A DNA stretch of 64,000 nt. Source: DASSKA01 sp963839365. Its GTDB lineage: Bacteria; Actinomycetota; Actinomycetes; Propionibacteriales; Nocardioidaceae. How positions within the stretch are numbered: position 1 is the first letter of the stretch; every line of letters begins with the position of its first letter. Location of the stretch: contig CAWIUT010000010.1 of assembly GCA_963839365.1 (NCBI GenBank), forward strand, positions 186,001-250,000, in the 5' to 3' direction. Below, piece after piece: positions 51,647-60,460 of this stretch. The position numbers and the translations under genes are program-made. Under the pieces are notes generated by a model. It did not search any database and was not told where the DNA came from. It saw only the letters and a list, made by a program, of their open reading frames with translations.

Positions 51647-52919
51647 GAGCACGTCACTCATCGACCACACGGCTCGCCGGGTCCGGGAGGGTGCCTTCGG
51701 CAACGCCACCTCCCTGGTCTGCCGGGAGTGCGGAGCGACCAGCGAGCTCGGCCCGTTCTACGTCTGTCCGGAGTGCTTCGGTCCGCTGCAGGTCGGCTAC
51801 GAGTTCCCGCGGATCACCCGCGAGCAGGTCGAAGCGGGTCCTGCGAACATCTGGCGCTACCGCTCGCTGCTGCCGGTGCCCGAGGACATCACCACCAGCC
51901 CGAACACCGAGCCCGGCTTCACCCGGCTGATCCGCGCGCACAACCTGGGCCGCGAGCTCGGCATCAAGACGCTGTGGGTCAAGGACGACTCCGGGAACCC
52001 GACGCACTCCTTCAAGGACCGGGTGGTCGCGGTCGCGCTGTCCGCGGCCCGCGAGCTCGGCATGAAGGTGTTCGCCTGCCCCTCGACCGGCAACCTCGCC
52101 AACGCGGTCGCCGCCGCCGGCGCCCGCGCCGGGATGAAGACCGTGGTGCTGATCCCGCACGACCTCGAGCGGGCCAAGGTGATCACCACCGCGGTGTACG
52201 GCGGGACGCTGATCGCCGTGCAGGGCAACTACGACGACGTGAACCGGCTGGCCAGCGAGATCGCCGGCGAGGAGGACGGCTGGGCCTTCGTGAACGTGAA
52301 CGTCCGGCCCTACTACGCCGAGGGGTCGAAGACCCTCGGCTTCGAGATCGCCGAGCAGCTCGGCTGGCGGCTCCCGGAGCAGGTGGTGATCCCGGTGGCG
52401 TCCGGCGCCCAGCTCACCAAGGTGGACAAGGGGTTCGGCGAGCTCAGCCGGCTCGGGCTGGTCGAGGGCACGCCGTACAAGGTCTTCGGCGCCCAGGCGG
52501 AGGGCTGCTCGCCGGTGGCCACCGCCTTCAAGGAGGGCCACGAGGTGGTGCGTCCGGTGCGCCCCGACACGATCGCCAAGTCGCTGGCGATCGGCAACCC
52601 GGCGGACGGGCCGTACGTGCTCGACGTGGCCCGACGCACCGGCGGCGCGGTCGAGTCGGTCACCGACGAGGAGGTCCGCGAGGGCATCGCGCTGCTGGCC
52701 CGCACCGAGGGCGTGTTCGCCGAGACCGCGGGCGGTGTCACCGTGGCCACGCTGAAGAAGCTCGTCGAGACCGGGCAGCTCGACCCCGACGCGGAGACGG
52801 TGGTGTTCAACACCGGGGACGGGCTGAAGACGCTCGACGCCGTTGCGGACCGGTTGGGGCCCGCGGCTACCATCGAACCGACCTACGCCGCCTTCACCGA
52901 GACGGGCCTGGCCCGGTGA
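51645..52919 (+). CDS. thrC: Threonine synthase-like PLP enzyme
   Basis: 424 residues from TTG 51645 (STSLIDHTARRV), six bases after AGGAGG. A zinc-ribbon-like start (VCRECGATSELGPFYVCPEC) precedes the PLP fold: WVKDDSGNPTHSFKDRVVAV with the Schiff-base Lys, CPSTGNLANAVAAAGARAGM, the phosphate loop IPVASGAQLTKVDKGF and a C-terminal NTGDGLKTLDAV. Canonical role: O-phosphohomoserine to threonine. The SAM riboswitch upstream and the sulfur-carrier gene downstream are unusual for threonine synthesis and suggest it may also use a sulfur nucleophile on O-phosphohomoserine (inference). Confidence 0.92.
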   Translation: MSTSLIDHTARRVREGAFGNATSLVCRECGATSELGPFYVCPECFGPLQVGYEFPRITREQVEAGPANIWRYRSLLPVPEDITTSPNTEPGFTRLIRAHNLGRELGIKTLWVKDDSGNPTHSFKDRVVAVALSAARELGMKVFACPSTGNLANAVAAAGARAGMKTVVLIPHDLERAKVITTAVYGGTLIAVQGNYDDVNRLASEIAGEEDGWAFVNVNVRPYYAEGSKTLGFEIAEQLGWRLPEQVVIPVASGAQLTKVDKGFGELSRLGLVEGTPYKVFGAQAEGCSPVATAFKEGHEVVRPVRPDTIAKSLAIGNPADGPYVLDVARRTGGAVESVTDEEVREGIALLARTEGVFAETAGGVTVATLKKLVETGQLDPDAETVVFNTGDGLKTLDAVADRLGPAATIEPTYAAFTETGLAR

Positions 52920-52956
52920 CCGGACCGGTGGCCCGACCAGTGAAGGAGCCGCGCCC

Positions 52957-53241
52957 ATGACCGATGGTGCCGTCCGAGTCCGGATTCCCACGATCCTGCG
53001 CACGTACACCGAGGGGGAGTCCGAGGTCGGCGCCCAGGGCAGCACCCTGGGCGAGGTCCTCGACGACCTGGACTCCAGCTACCCGGGCATCAAGGGCCGG
53101 ATCCTCGACGACCAGGGCGCGCTGCGCCGGTTCGTCAACGTCTACGTCGGCAACGACGACGTGCGGTTCCTCGACTCGCTGGACACCAAGGTGCAGCCCG
53201 GCGCGCAGGTGTCGGTCATCCCGGCGGTCGCCGGCGGCTGA
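52957..53241 (+). CDS. Sulfur-carrier protein, CysO/MoaD type
   Basis: 94 residues with the ubiquitin-like fold of MoaD/ThiS. VRIPTILRTYTEGES near the start, LRRFVNVYVGNDDVRFLDSL in the middle and the C-terminal VIPAVAGG strongly recall mycobacterial CysO, whose C-terminal Gly-Gly is thiocarboxylated to deliver sulfide in cysteine synthesis. Here it follows thrC by 37 bases, behind the same SAM riboswitch, not cysM or mec. That places the carrier in a methionine/homocysteine-linked context. Confidence 0.9.
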   Translation: MTDGAVRVRIPTILRTYTEGESEVGAQGSTLGEVLDDLDSSYPGIKGRILDDQGALRRFVNVYVGNDDVRFLDSLDTKVQPGAQVSVIPAVAGG

Positions 53242-53289
53242 GCCTCCCGGCGGTCGCGGCGCCCGCGGGCCGAGCGTGCCGCAGCTCGG

Positions 53290-54243
53290 TCAGTCACCGC
53301 GCCGCAGCAACGCCTCGGCGCCCGCCAGCTCGGTGAGTACGTCGGACGCCGTCCGCTCCTCCCGGAGCAGGCCCACCCCCTGTCCCGCGTAGAGGTACCC
53401 CACGTCGTAGTCCCCGCGGCGCATCCCGTCGGAGAGCTCCTCGGCCGCCGCCTCGTCGGTGGCCAGCTCGTCGAGCCGGTGCTCCCAACGGGTGAAGTAC
53501 TCGTTGCGCAGGGCCCGCCCGCCGAACTCCGGCGGCCAGCCGGCGCGCTGCGCCACATCGAAGACCCGACCGTAGGCGGTGTCGGTGGCTCGGGCCTCCC
53601 GCAGCCGCGCCCGCGCCGCCGGCCGGTTCGCCGCCTCGTGGCACATCAAGAACGCGGTGCCGACCCAGCCGCCGGCCGCACCCATCGCCAGCACCCCGGC
53701 CAGCCCGCGGCCGGTGCCGATCCCGCCGGCCGCCAGCACCGGCAGGCCCACGGTGTCGAGCACCTGCTCCAGGAGCGGCAGGGTGCCGACGTCGGCGCGG
53801 CCGTGGCCGCCGGCCTCCGCGCCGCGCGCCACGAGCACGTCGACCCCGGCGCGTTCGGCGCGCCGCGCCTCCTCCAGGTTCCCGGCCTGGGTCGCCACCG
53901 TGATGCCGGCATCGCGCAGCGCGGGCACGAACCGCTCGAACGGGCCGTAGCTGACCGACACCAGCGCCGGCCGGGCGGCGAGCACCGCCTCCAGCTGCTC
54001 GGGCCGCCGCTCGAGCACCCAGGCCATCAGCCCGATCCCGTAGGCCCGACCCGGCTCCGCGGCCACCGCGGCCTGCTCCCGGACCCAGTCCGGTCCGCGG
54101 GCGCCGCCGACCCCGACCATGCCCAGCCCGCCCGCCGCGGAGACCGCTGCGGCCAGCGCCCCCTCGGCCGGGCCGGCCATCGGCGCGCTCACCACCGGCA
54201 CCGACAGGTCGAACCGCTCCGTCAGCCAGGACGCGATCGTCAT
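53290..54243 (-). CDS. Nitronate monooxygenase (2-nitropropane dioxygenase family)
   Basis: 317 residues from ATG 54243. FMN-dependent TIM barrel: PVVSAPMAGPAEGALAAAVS at the N-terminus, ARGAEAGGHGRADVGTLPLL with the catalytic His, LAAGGIGTGRGLAGVLAMGA for the phosphate site, GWVGTAFLMCHEAA. The C-terminal helical part is shorter than in well-studied enzymes. An in-frame ATG at 54540 would add about 99 residues, mostly repeats of the tetrapeptide DGPV coded by the 12-bp array; I consider that unlikely to be natural. Confidence 0.9.
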   Translation of the reverse strand: MTIASWLTERFDLSVPVVSAPMAGPAEGALAAAVSAAGGLGMVGVGGARGPDWVREQAAVAAEPGRAYGIGLMAWVLERRPEQLEAVLAARPALVSVSYGPFERFVPALRDAGITVATQAGNLEEARRAERAGVDVLVARGAEAGGHGRADVGTLPLLEQVLDTVGLPVLAAGGIGTGRGLAGVLAMGAAGGWVGTAFLMCHEAANRPAARARLREARATDTAYGRVFDVAQRAGWPPEFGGRALRNEYFTRWEHRLDELATDEAAAEELSDGMRRGDYDVGYLYAGQGVGLLREERTASDVLTELAGAEALLRRGD

Positions 54244-54253
54244 GCGCCCCACT

Positions 54254-54541
54254 GTGCCACCGACCGCGCCACCGACCGGGCCACCCGCCGGGCCATCCAC
54301 TGGGCCATCCACTGGGCCATCCACTGGGCCATCCACTGGGCCATCCACTGGGCCATCCACTGGGCCATCCACTGGGCCATCCACTGGGCCATCCACTGGG
54401 CCATCCACTGGGCCATCCACTGGGCCATCCACTGGGCCATCCACTGGGCCATCCACTGGGCCATCCACTGGGCCATCCACTGGGCCATCCACTGGGCCAT
54501 CCACTGGGCCATCCACTGGGCCATCCACTGGGCCATCCACT
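54254..54541. repeat. 12-bp minisatellite, 21 perfect units plus 3 degenerate
   Basis: GGGCCATCCACT is repeated 21 times without mismatch (54290-54541) after three degenerate units (54254-54289: GTGCCACCGACC, GCGCCACCGACC, GGGCCACCCGCC). The array lies between divergent nitronate monooxygenase and PPOX genes. The unit is a multiple of three and has no stop in any frame, so all six frames stay open. The lower strand has an ATG in each unit. The gradient of decay toward 54254 and the perfect right end suggest recent expansion by slippage. Confidence 0.95.
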
Positions 54542-54596
54542 GGGCCTCGCGCCGGACCCGTCCCGGGCGCCGCCTCGCCCGCGTAGGGTGCCTGTC

Positions 54597-55055
54597 ATGG
54601 TCAACATCGCAACCGCAGAGCGGGTGAACCGCCAGCAGCTGCTCGACTTCGTCCGGCCCCGGCACAAGGCCACCCTGGTCACCCGCCGCGCGGCCGGCGG
54701 CCCGCAGATGTCGCCGGTCACCTGTGGCGTGGACGACCAGGGGCGGATCGTGGTGTCCACCTACCCGCAGCGCGCCAAGGCCGCCAACGCACGCCGCGAC
54801 CCCCGGGTCTCGATCCTCATCCACTCCGAGGAGTGGAACGACGCCTACGTGCAGGTGGACGGCACCGCCGAGGTGATCGACATGCCCGATGCGGTGGAGC
54901 CGCTGGTGGAGTACTTCCGGTGCATCTCCGGGGAGCACCCCGACTGGGACGAGTACCGCGACGCGATGCGCCGGCAGGACAAGTCCCTGATCCGGATCAC
55001 CATCGACCGGTGGGGTCCGGTGGCCACCGGAGGCTTCCCGCCCGAGCAGGCCTGA
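54597..55055 (+). CDS. PPOX-class (pyridoxamine 5'-phosphate oxidase-like) flavin/F420 protein
   Basis: 152 residues from ATG 54597 (VNIATAERV). Split-barrel fold: HKATLVTRRAAGGPQMSPVT, GRIVVSTYPQRAKAANARRD, PRVSILIHSEEWNDAYVQVD, then KSLIRITIDRWGPVATGGF at the end. This resembles the PPOX-class F420-dependent reductases common in actinobacteria. Cofactor and substrate are not certain. A conserved AKAANARRDPRV segment fits phosphate binding. It starts 55 bases from the minisatellite, which may affect its promoter. Confidence 0.88.
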   Translation: MVNIATAERVNRQQLLDFVRPRHKATLVTRRAAGGPQMSPVTCGVDDQGRIVVSTYPQRAKAANARRDPRVSILIHSEEWNDAYVQVDGTAEVIDMPDAVEPLVEYFRCISGEHPDWDEYRDAMRRQDKSLIRITIDRWGPVATGGFPPEQA

Positions 55056-55096
55056 GGTCCCTCGCGATGACCGACGTGCTGCTCGGGACGTTAAGA

Positions 55097-55128
55097 GGCC
55101 GGAGGAGCGCTGCTGCGCTTCTCCGGCC
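55097..55128 (+). terminator. Hairpin terminator after PPOX gene
   Basis: GGCCGGAGGAGCGC and GCGCTTCTCCGGCC pair over 14 bases around TGCT, followed by GAAAC. There is no T tract. It lies in the 437-base region 55056-55492, whose only other content is the two CIRCE sites and the groEL leader. Confidence 0.65.
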
Positions 55129-55283
55129 GAAACCCCGTCGCACCCACGAGGTTTCCTCAGACTAGAACCGGCCCGGTGCCCGGTCAACGGTCGCTCCGGA
55201 GGCCACAAGACAGGTCTAGACAGTGGCGCGGAACGACACTGCCGGACGCCCGCCGTGGGGTTGGCCGCGGCCGTGGGCGGCGG

Positions 55284-55310
55284 CTTGCACTCGCCAAGGT
55301 CGAGTGCTAA
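55284..55310 (+). promoter_or_regulatory. CIRCE element 1 (HrcA operator)
   Basis: CTTGCACTC, nine-base spacer, GAGTGCTAA. The right arm is a perfect CIRCE half; the left arm matches 7 of 9 consensus bases. Confidence 0.8.
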
Positions 55311-55317
55311 AAAAGCG

Positions 55318-55344
55318 TTAGCACTCTCTTAGCGAGAGTGACAG
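55318..55344 (+). promoter_or_regulatory. CIRCE element 2 (HrcA operator)
   Basis: TTAGCACTC, nine-base spacer, GAGTGACAG. The left arm is perfect and the right arm matches the first five bases. Together with element 1 it gives a double CIRCE upstream of groEL; the outer arms of the two also form GAGTGCTAA-TTAGCACTC across the gap. Confidence 0.8.
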
Positions 55345-55492
55345 CCGAGCCCGGGTCACCCGGGCTCACCGGACCGGGAAGACGAGGTTCTCAAAGCGCC
55401 GGCGGGAAGGGTCTGCCGGACCAGCAGGGACCGTCCGTCGCGGGCGTCGACCCGGACCATCCATCTTCTACGCGTAAGGAATCGTAGGAGTC

Positions 55493-57118
<1,626 letters not shown>

Positions 57119-57140
57119 GTCCCGCCCGCTAGCAGACGTT

Positions 57141-57168
57141 GGGCCCCGGCTTCGGTCGGGGCCCTTCG
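57141..57168 (+). terminator. groEL terminator
   Basis: GGGCCCCG (57141-57148) pairs perfectly with CGGGGCCC (57157-57164) around an 8-base loop containing TTCG, followed by TTCG. The stem can extend into the loop by G-T pairs. Confidence 0.8.
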
Positions 57169-57511
57169 TCGTCTCTGCCCGGCGCCGCGCGGATCGGGGC
57201 GTTCTGGTCGGCTGGTGGCGGTTTCGGGTCGACGATCCCCGGAGTCCCGTGTGCCGGATCGATGGGTGTGAGCCCCGGTTGGGGCGGCACGGAATGCAGC
57301 GACTTGAGGCTTTCGCCCGGGACTTGCCGCTTGCGGCATGCTTCGCCAGAGCGCGTCCCTTTGGTCACGGCACGGATGGGTCATCCCCTGGTCGGCGCCG
57401 GCCATCCGTCCGTGTCATCTTGACTTCCGGCCCTGGGCAATTGCGGACTTCGAGCCCTATAAATCCAGTAAGGCGCACGGTTGGCCGAGCGCCACGTCCC
57501 GTGGGGGAAAC
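57169..57511. other. 343-base intergenic region with a TATAAAT promoter element
   Basis: No gene is supported here. TATAAAT at 57458-57464 lies 48 bases before the DUF6230 ATG and stands out as AT-rich in this genome, so it is the likely -10; TTGACT at 57419-57424 is too far to be its -35. GTGGGGG precedes the ATG at 57512. Confidence 0.45.
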
Positions 57512-58258
57512 ATGTCTGAGTCTGCTAGTGGCGCCCGGGTGGTGGGGAGAACCCGGTGGCGTCGTTTCGGTATCGCGGCAGGCGCGGGTCTCGGCGCGCT
57601 GGGGATCGTCGGCTACCTGGCCGCATCCGGTGCTTTTGCTCTGTCGTTCGCCTTCTCGGGAATCCCGTTCACGCTGTCGGCCACGAGCCTGACCGGCAAC
57701 AACTTCGTCCAGTACGCCTACCCGGATCACGTGGCCAGCAACCCAGGCTCGGCGCTTCAGAACGGGGCGGCGCAGCTGCTCGGCAAGAGCGGCACCATCA
57801 ACAACGTGCTTCCGGACGGTGGGAACGGCGCGTACGTCTCCGACACTGTCAGCCAGTTCAGGACCGCTACCATCGCCGGGCTCAACCAGCGGGTGTGTGC
57901 GCCGCTGCCGGCGCCACTGCCCTCGATGCAAGTGGTGATCGCAGGCACCGGAAACGCCACCCAGGCGTCCAACCTGACCATCCAGGCGCCCGCGCTGACC
58001 GCTTCCACCGCCGACTTCAACAAGATCATCATCGGCCAGTCGCTGGGAGATGCGCTGTCCAGCAAGGGATTCGCGCCGAACAACGATTTCACGGACCCGT
58101 ACGGCGCACAGGGCAACGCGACACTCGGCGGAAGCTTCGCGCAGAGCGCCAACAGCGTCACGCTGAAGAACATCAACCAGATCGGTATCGGCACCGAGGC
58201 CGGCAGCTTCGCCATCGACGGTCTCCAGCTCTACGCGGAGTTCGTGTCGTCCTGCTAG
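57512..58258 (+). CDS. DUF6230 family membrane-associated protein
   Basis: 248 residues from ATG 57512. One N-terminal membrane helix (FGIAAGAGLGALGIVGYLAA) after an Arg-rich start, then an extracellular beta-rich domain: GIPFTLSATSLTGNNFVQYA, ISLT-type strands such as TVSQFRTATIAGLNQRVCAP, and a conserved end FAIDGLQLYAEFVSSC. Members were sometimes misnamed cholesterol esterases; their role is unknown. Followed by a DUF6114 gene, a pairing common in actinobacteria, which suggests the two work together at the membrane. Confidence 0.85.
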   Translation: MSESASGARVVGRTRWRRFGIAAGAGLGALGIVGYLAASGAFALSFAFSGIPFTLSATSLTGNNFVQYAYPDHVASNPGSALQNGAAQLLGKSGTINNVLPDGGNGAYVSDTVSQFRTATIAGLNQRVCAPLPAPLPSMQVVIAGTGNATQASNLTIQAPALTASTADFNKIIIGQSLGDALSSKGFAPNNDFTDPYGAQGNATLGGSFAQSANSVTLKNINQIGIGTEAGSFAIDGLQLYAEFVSSC

Positions 58259-58298
58259 CCGGCAGGGCCCAGCAAGCCAGCCGCTGACCCACGACGAG

Positions 58299-58328
58299 GC
58301 CAGGGGAGGGCCACCTCCCCTGGCTTTC
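58299..58328 (+). terminator. Terminator after the DUF6230 gene
   Basis: Perfect 11-bp stem GCCAGGGGAGG/CCTCCCCTGGC around GCCA, followed by TTTCG. It separates DUF6230 from the DUF6114 operon. Confidence 0.85.
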
Positions 58329-58457
58329 GTCTGCATCCACATCGGAAACGGACAGCGCACCTGATCAAGGCAGAACTTCCCCAATCGGGATCCGCTCTGC
58401 CTTGTCGCCATCTAGCATTCGATATGCGGCAGCTGCTGCCGCAAAGGGGGCCACGCC

Positions 58458-58958
58458 ATGTCGGACCAGAACTCCGAGGAGTCGTTCTTCGACCACCTCC
58501 GGTTCGAGCCGGTCGACGGCCCGGACGAGCGGGACGACGACGCCGACGACGGCACCGCCGGCTCGGACGTGCCGCGGCGGCCGGGCCGTCGCGCCCGGTT
58601 CCGCGCCTGGCGGCACGCCCGGCCGTTCTGGGGCGGGCTGCTCTGCCTGCTCGGCGGCCTCGAGATCGCGCTGATCCCGCTCACGGCGTACCGGATCATC
58701 CTGGTCTCCCACTCGGTCGCCCTCGCCGCGCTCGTCGGCGCGGTGATCGCCATCCTCGGCCTGGCGCTGTGGATGACCCCGAGCCACAACAAGCTCTACG
58801 GGCTGGTCGCACTGCTGCTCGCCCTGGTCTCGTTCGTGACCAGCAACGTCGGAGGCTTCCTGCTGGGCGGGCTGCTCGCGATCATCGGCGGGTCGCTCGG
58901 GTTCGCCTGGGAGGTGATCCCTCCGGAGCAGCAGCACCCGGAGGCGCCCCAGTCATGA
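58458..58958 (+). CDS. DUF6114 family membrane protein
   Basis: 166 residues. A charged N-terminal tail (about 1-50, rich in Asp, then Arg) is followed by four membrane helices: FWGGLLCLLGGLEIALIPLT, ALAALVGAVIAILGLALWMT, LYGLVALLLALVSFVTSNVG and GGLLAIIGGSLGFAW. This is the DUF6114 pattern seen beside DUF6230 genes. The stop overlaps the start of the next, secreted protein. Confidence 0.88.
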   Translation: MSDQNSEESFFDHLRFEPVDGPDERDDDADDGTAGSDVPRRPGRRARFRAWRHARPFWGGLLCLLGGLEIALIPLTAYRIILVSHSVALAALVGAVIAILGLALWMTPSHNKLYGLVALLLALVSFVTSNVGGFLLGGLLAIIGGSLGFAWEVIPPEQQHPEAPQS

Positions 58959-59509
58959 CCCGACGGGGGAGACGGCTCGGGCACACGGCGGCGCTGGGCA
59001 CTGTGCTGGCGCTCGCCGTGCTGCCGGTGGCATGGACCTCGTCCGCCGACGGCGCGGGTTCCCCGCCCCCGCAGCTCAGCACCGGCGGCACGCTCACCGC
59101 GAGCGCCGCGCAGCTCACCGGCCTGACCTATGCCGGGGTGCAAACCGTGTCCACGGCCGCCGGTGGCACGCAGGTCATCGAGCTCACCGGCACCTCGGCG
59201 AGCCTGACCGACCTCGCGCTGCACGTGCCGTGCACCGCTGTACCCGGCCTGGGGACCGGCATGGCCATGGACGCCGCGGCCGCCCCGGGCAGCACCTCCT
59301 CCGCGCCGGCCGGGATCACCGTCTACGCCACCTCCGTCACCGCCACCGGCCCCGCCGGCGCGGTGACCTGGACACCGGCCAGCCCACCGCCCGCTGCGGT
59401 CCTCGGGGACGTACCGCTGACGGACCTGACCATCGACTTCGCCGGCATCGAGGCGCCGTCGTTGACCCTGCCCGGCCTGACCCAGGAGACCAGCTTCTGC
59501 ACCCCGTGA
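58955..59509 (+). CDS. Secreted protein of the DUF6230/6114 cluster
   Basis: 184 residues, ATG overlapping the DUF6114 stop. Signal peptide (LGHTAALGTVLALAVLPVAW, cleavage near SSADGAG). The mature part is Thr/Ala/Pro-rich with beta strands: GTLTASAAQLTGLTYAGVQT, GTQVIELTGTSASLTDLALH, then CTAVPGLGTG and TDLTIDFAGIEAPSLTLPGL. The pattern resembles the extracellular domain of DUF6230 proteins. Two Cys at separated places may bond. Function unknown; a membrane/secreted complex with DUF6114 is plausible. Confidence 0.75.
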   Translation: MTRRGRRLGHTAALGTVLALAVLPVAWTSSADGAGSPPPQLSTGGTLTASAAQLTGLTYAGVQTVSTAAGGTQVIELTGTSASLTDLALHVPCTAVPGLGTGMAMDAAAAPGSTSSAPAGITVYATSVTATGPAGAVTWTPASPPPAAVLGDVPLTDLTIDFAGIEAPSLTLPGLTQETSFCTP

Positions 59510-59535
59510 GGTGGCGTCAGCAGCAACCGCTCGCG

Positions 59536-60198
59536 TCAGCGCACCCCGCGCGGCCGGAACTGGACGCTGATCCGCGGCCCCACCGGCCGCGCGGTCTTGA
59601 GGATCGCGTGCTCCCAGGTGCGTTGGCAGGAGCCGCCCATCACGATCAGGTCCCCGTGCCCGAGCGGGAAGCCGACGCTGCCGCCCCCGTTGCGGGGTCG
59701 CAGCGCGAGCCGGCGGGCCTCCCCGAACGACACGATCGCCACCATGGTGTCCTCGGTGCGGCTCCGGCCGATGGTGTCGCCGTGCCAGGCCACGCTGTCC
59801 CGGCCGTCGCGGTAGTAGCACATCCCCGCGGACACGAAGTCCTCGCCGAGGTCGGGCCGGTAGTGCTCGTTGAGCGCGTCCCGGGCCCGGTCCAGCAGCG
59901 GGTCGGGCAGCGGCTCGTGCGCGCCGTAGAAGCGCAGCAGCCGGGGCACGTCGACGACCCGCTCGTACATCTGCCGCCGCTCGGCCTGCCACGGCACCGT
60001 CTGCACCAGCTTCGCGAACAGGTCGTCGGACCCGGTGATCCAGCCGGGGCGCACGTCGACCCACGCGCCGTGGCTGAGCACGTGCCGCTCCACCGTGCCC
60101 GCCAGCTCGCCGATCCGGGGCCGGGCCACGTCCGGCCCGTCCGTCGTACCGCCCTCGCAGAGCGCGTCGAACAGCGACGCCTGGAACCCGACCGTCAT
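59536..60198 (-). CDS. alkB: Alpha-ketoglutarate-dependent DNA/RNA repair dioxygenase AlkB
   Basis: 220 residues from ATG 60198. Iron ligands HxD in VAWHGDTIGRSR and His in CQRTWEHAILKTA, with the 2-oxoglutarate-binding RxxxxxR in RISVQFRPRGVR. LRLLRF-YGAHEPLPDPLL and FVSAGMCYYRDGRDS match the AlkB nucleotide-recognition region. It removes methyl groups from 1-methyladenine and 3-methylcytosine by oxidation. A LexA-type box lies 20 bases upstream of the ATG. Confidence 0.95.
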   Translation of the reverse strand: MTVGFQASLFDALCEGGTTDGPDVARPRIGELAGTVERHVLSHGAWVDVRPGWITGSDDLFAKLVQTVPWQAERRQMYERVVDVPRLLRFYGAHEPLPDPLLDRARDALNEHYRPDLGEDFVSAGMCYYRDGRDSVAWHGDTIGRSRTEDTMVAIVSFGEARRLALRPRNGGGSVGFPLGHGDLIVMGGSCQRTWEHAILKTARPVGPRISVQFRPRGVR

Positions 60199-60217
60199 GG
60201 CCTCAGCGTACGACGCG

Positions 60218-60233
60218 TCGAACACATGTTCTA
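60218..60233. promoter_or_regulatory. SOS (LexA) box upstream of alkB
   Basis: TCGAACACATGTTCTA matches the actinobacterial LexA palindrome TCGAAC-N4-GTTCGA with one difference in the right arm. It lies 20 bases upstream of the alkB ATG. The rest of the gap to the GntR gene (60234-60460) shows no other element except a GGGAGG ribosome binding site at 60451-60456. Confidence 0.7.
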
Positions 60234-60460
60234 GCCCCGCGCTGTCCCTGCGGAGGCCTCGGCGGCGGCAGCTCGGAACCGAACCGGTGCCGGCGAACCG
60301 GCTTTCACAATTCGGTGTCCGGTTCCTCCGGGCTCGTGCCGAAGAGGCGAGACGGGCACTTCGCGGCGGGGCTACGCTAGGCGCCGACAAGCCCTGGGCC
60401 GCGCGTCGTCGTGGGTCCCGGGGTCCGCCGGGGGGCGATGGCAGCGGTTGGGGAGGTGCG

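Noticed and set aside
54254..54541. CRISPR array
   Set aside because: The units are 12 bp, contiguous and without spacers, and no cas genes are present.
54240..55208. Repetitive MAQW or (DGPV)n proteins coded by the minisatellite
   Set aside because: All six frames are open because the unit is 12 bases without stops. No ribosome binding site or conserved domain supports them; ATG 54243 is the natural monooxygenase start.
55056..55492. A groES gene upstream of groEL
   Set aside because: No GroES-like frame exists in this 437-base region; it contains a hairpin and two CIRCE sites only.
57139..57511. A 94-codon frame after groEL
   Set aside because: It starts in the groEL terminator, has no ribosome binding site and its product has no recognisable feature.
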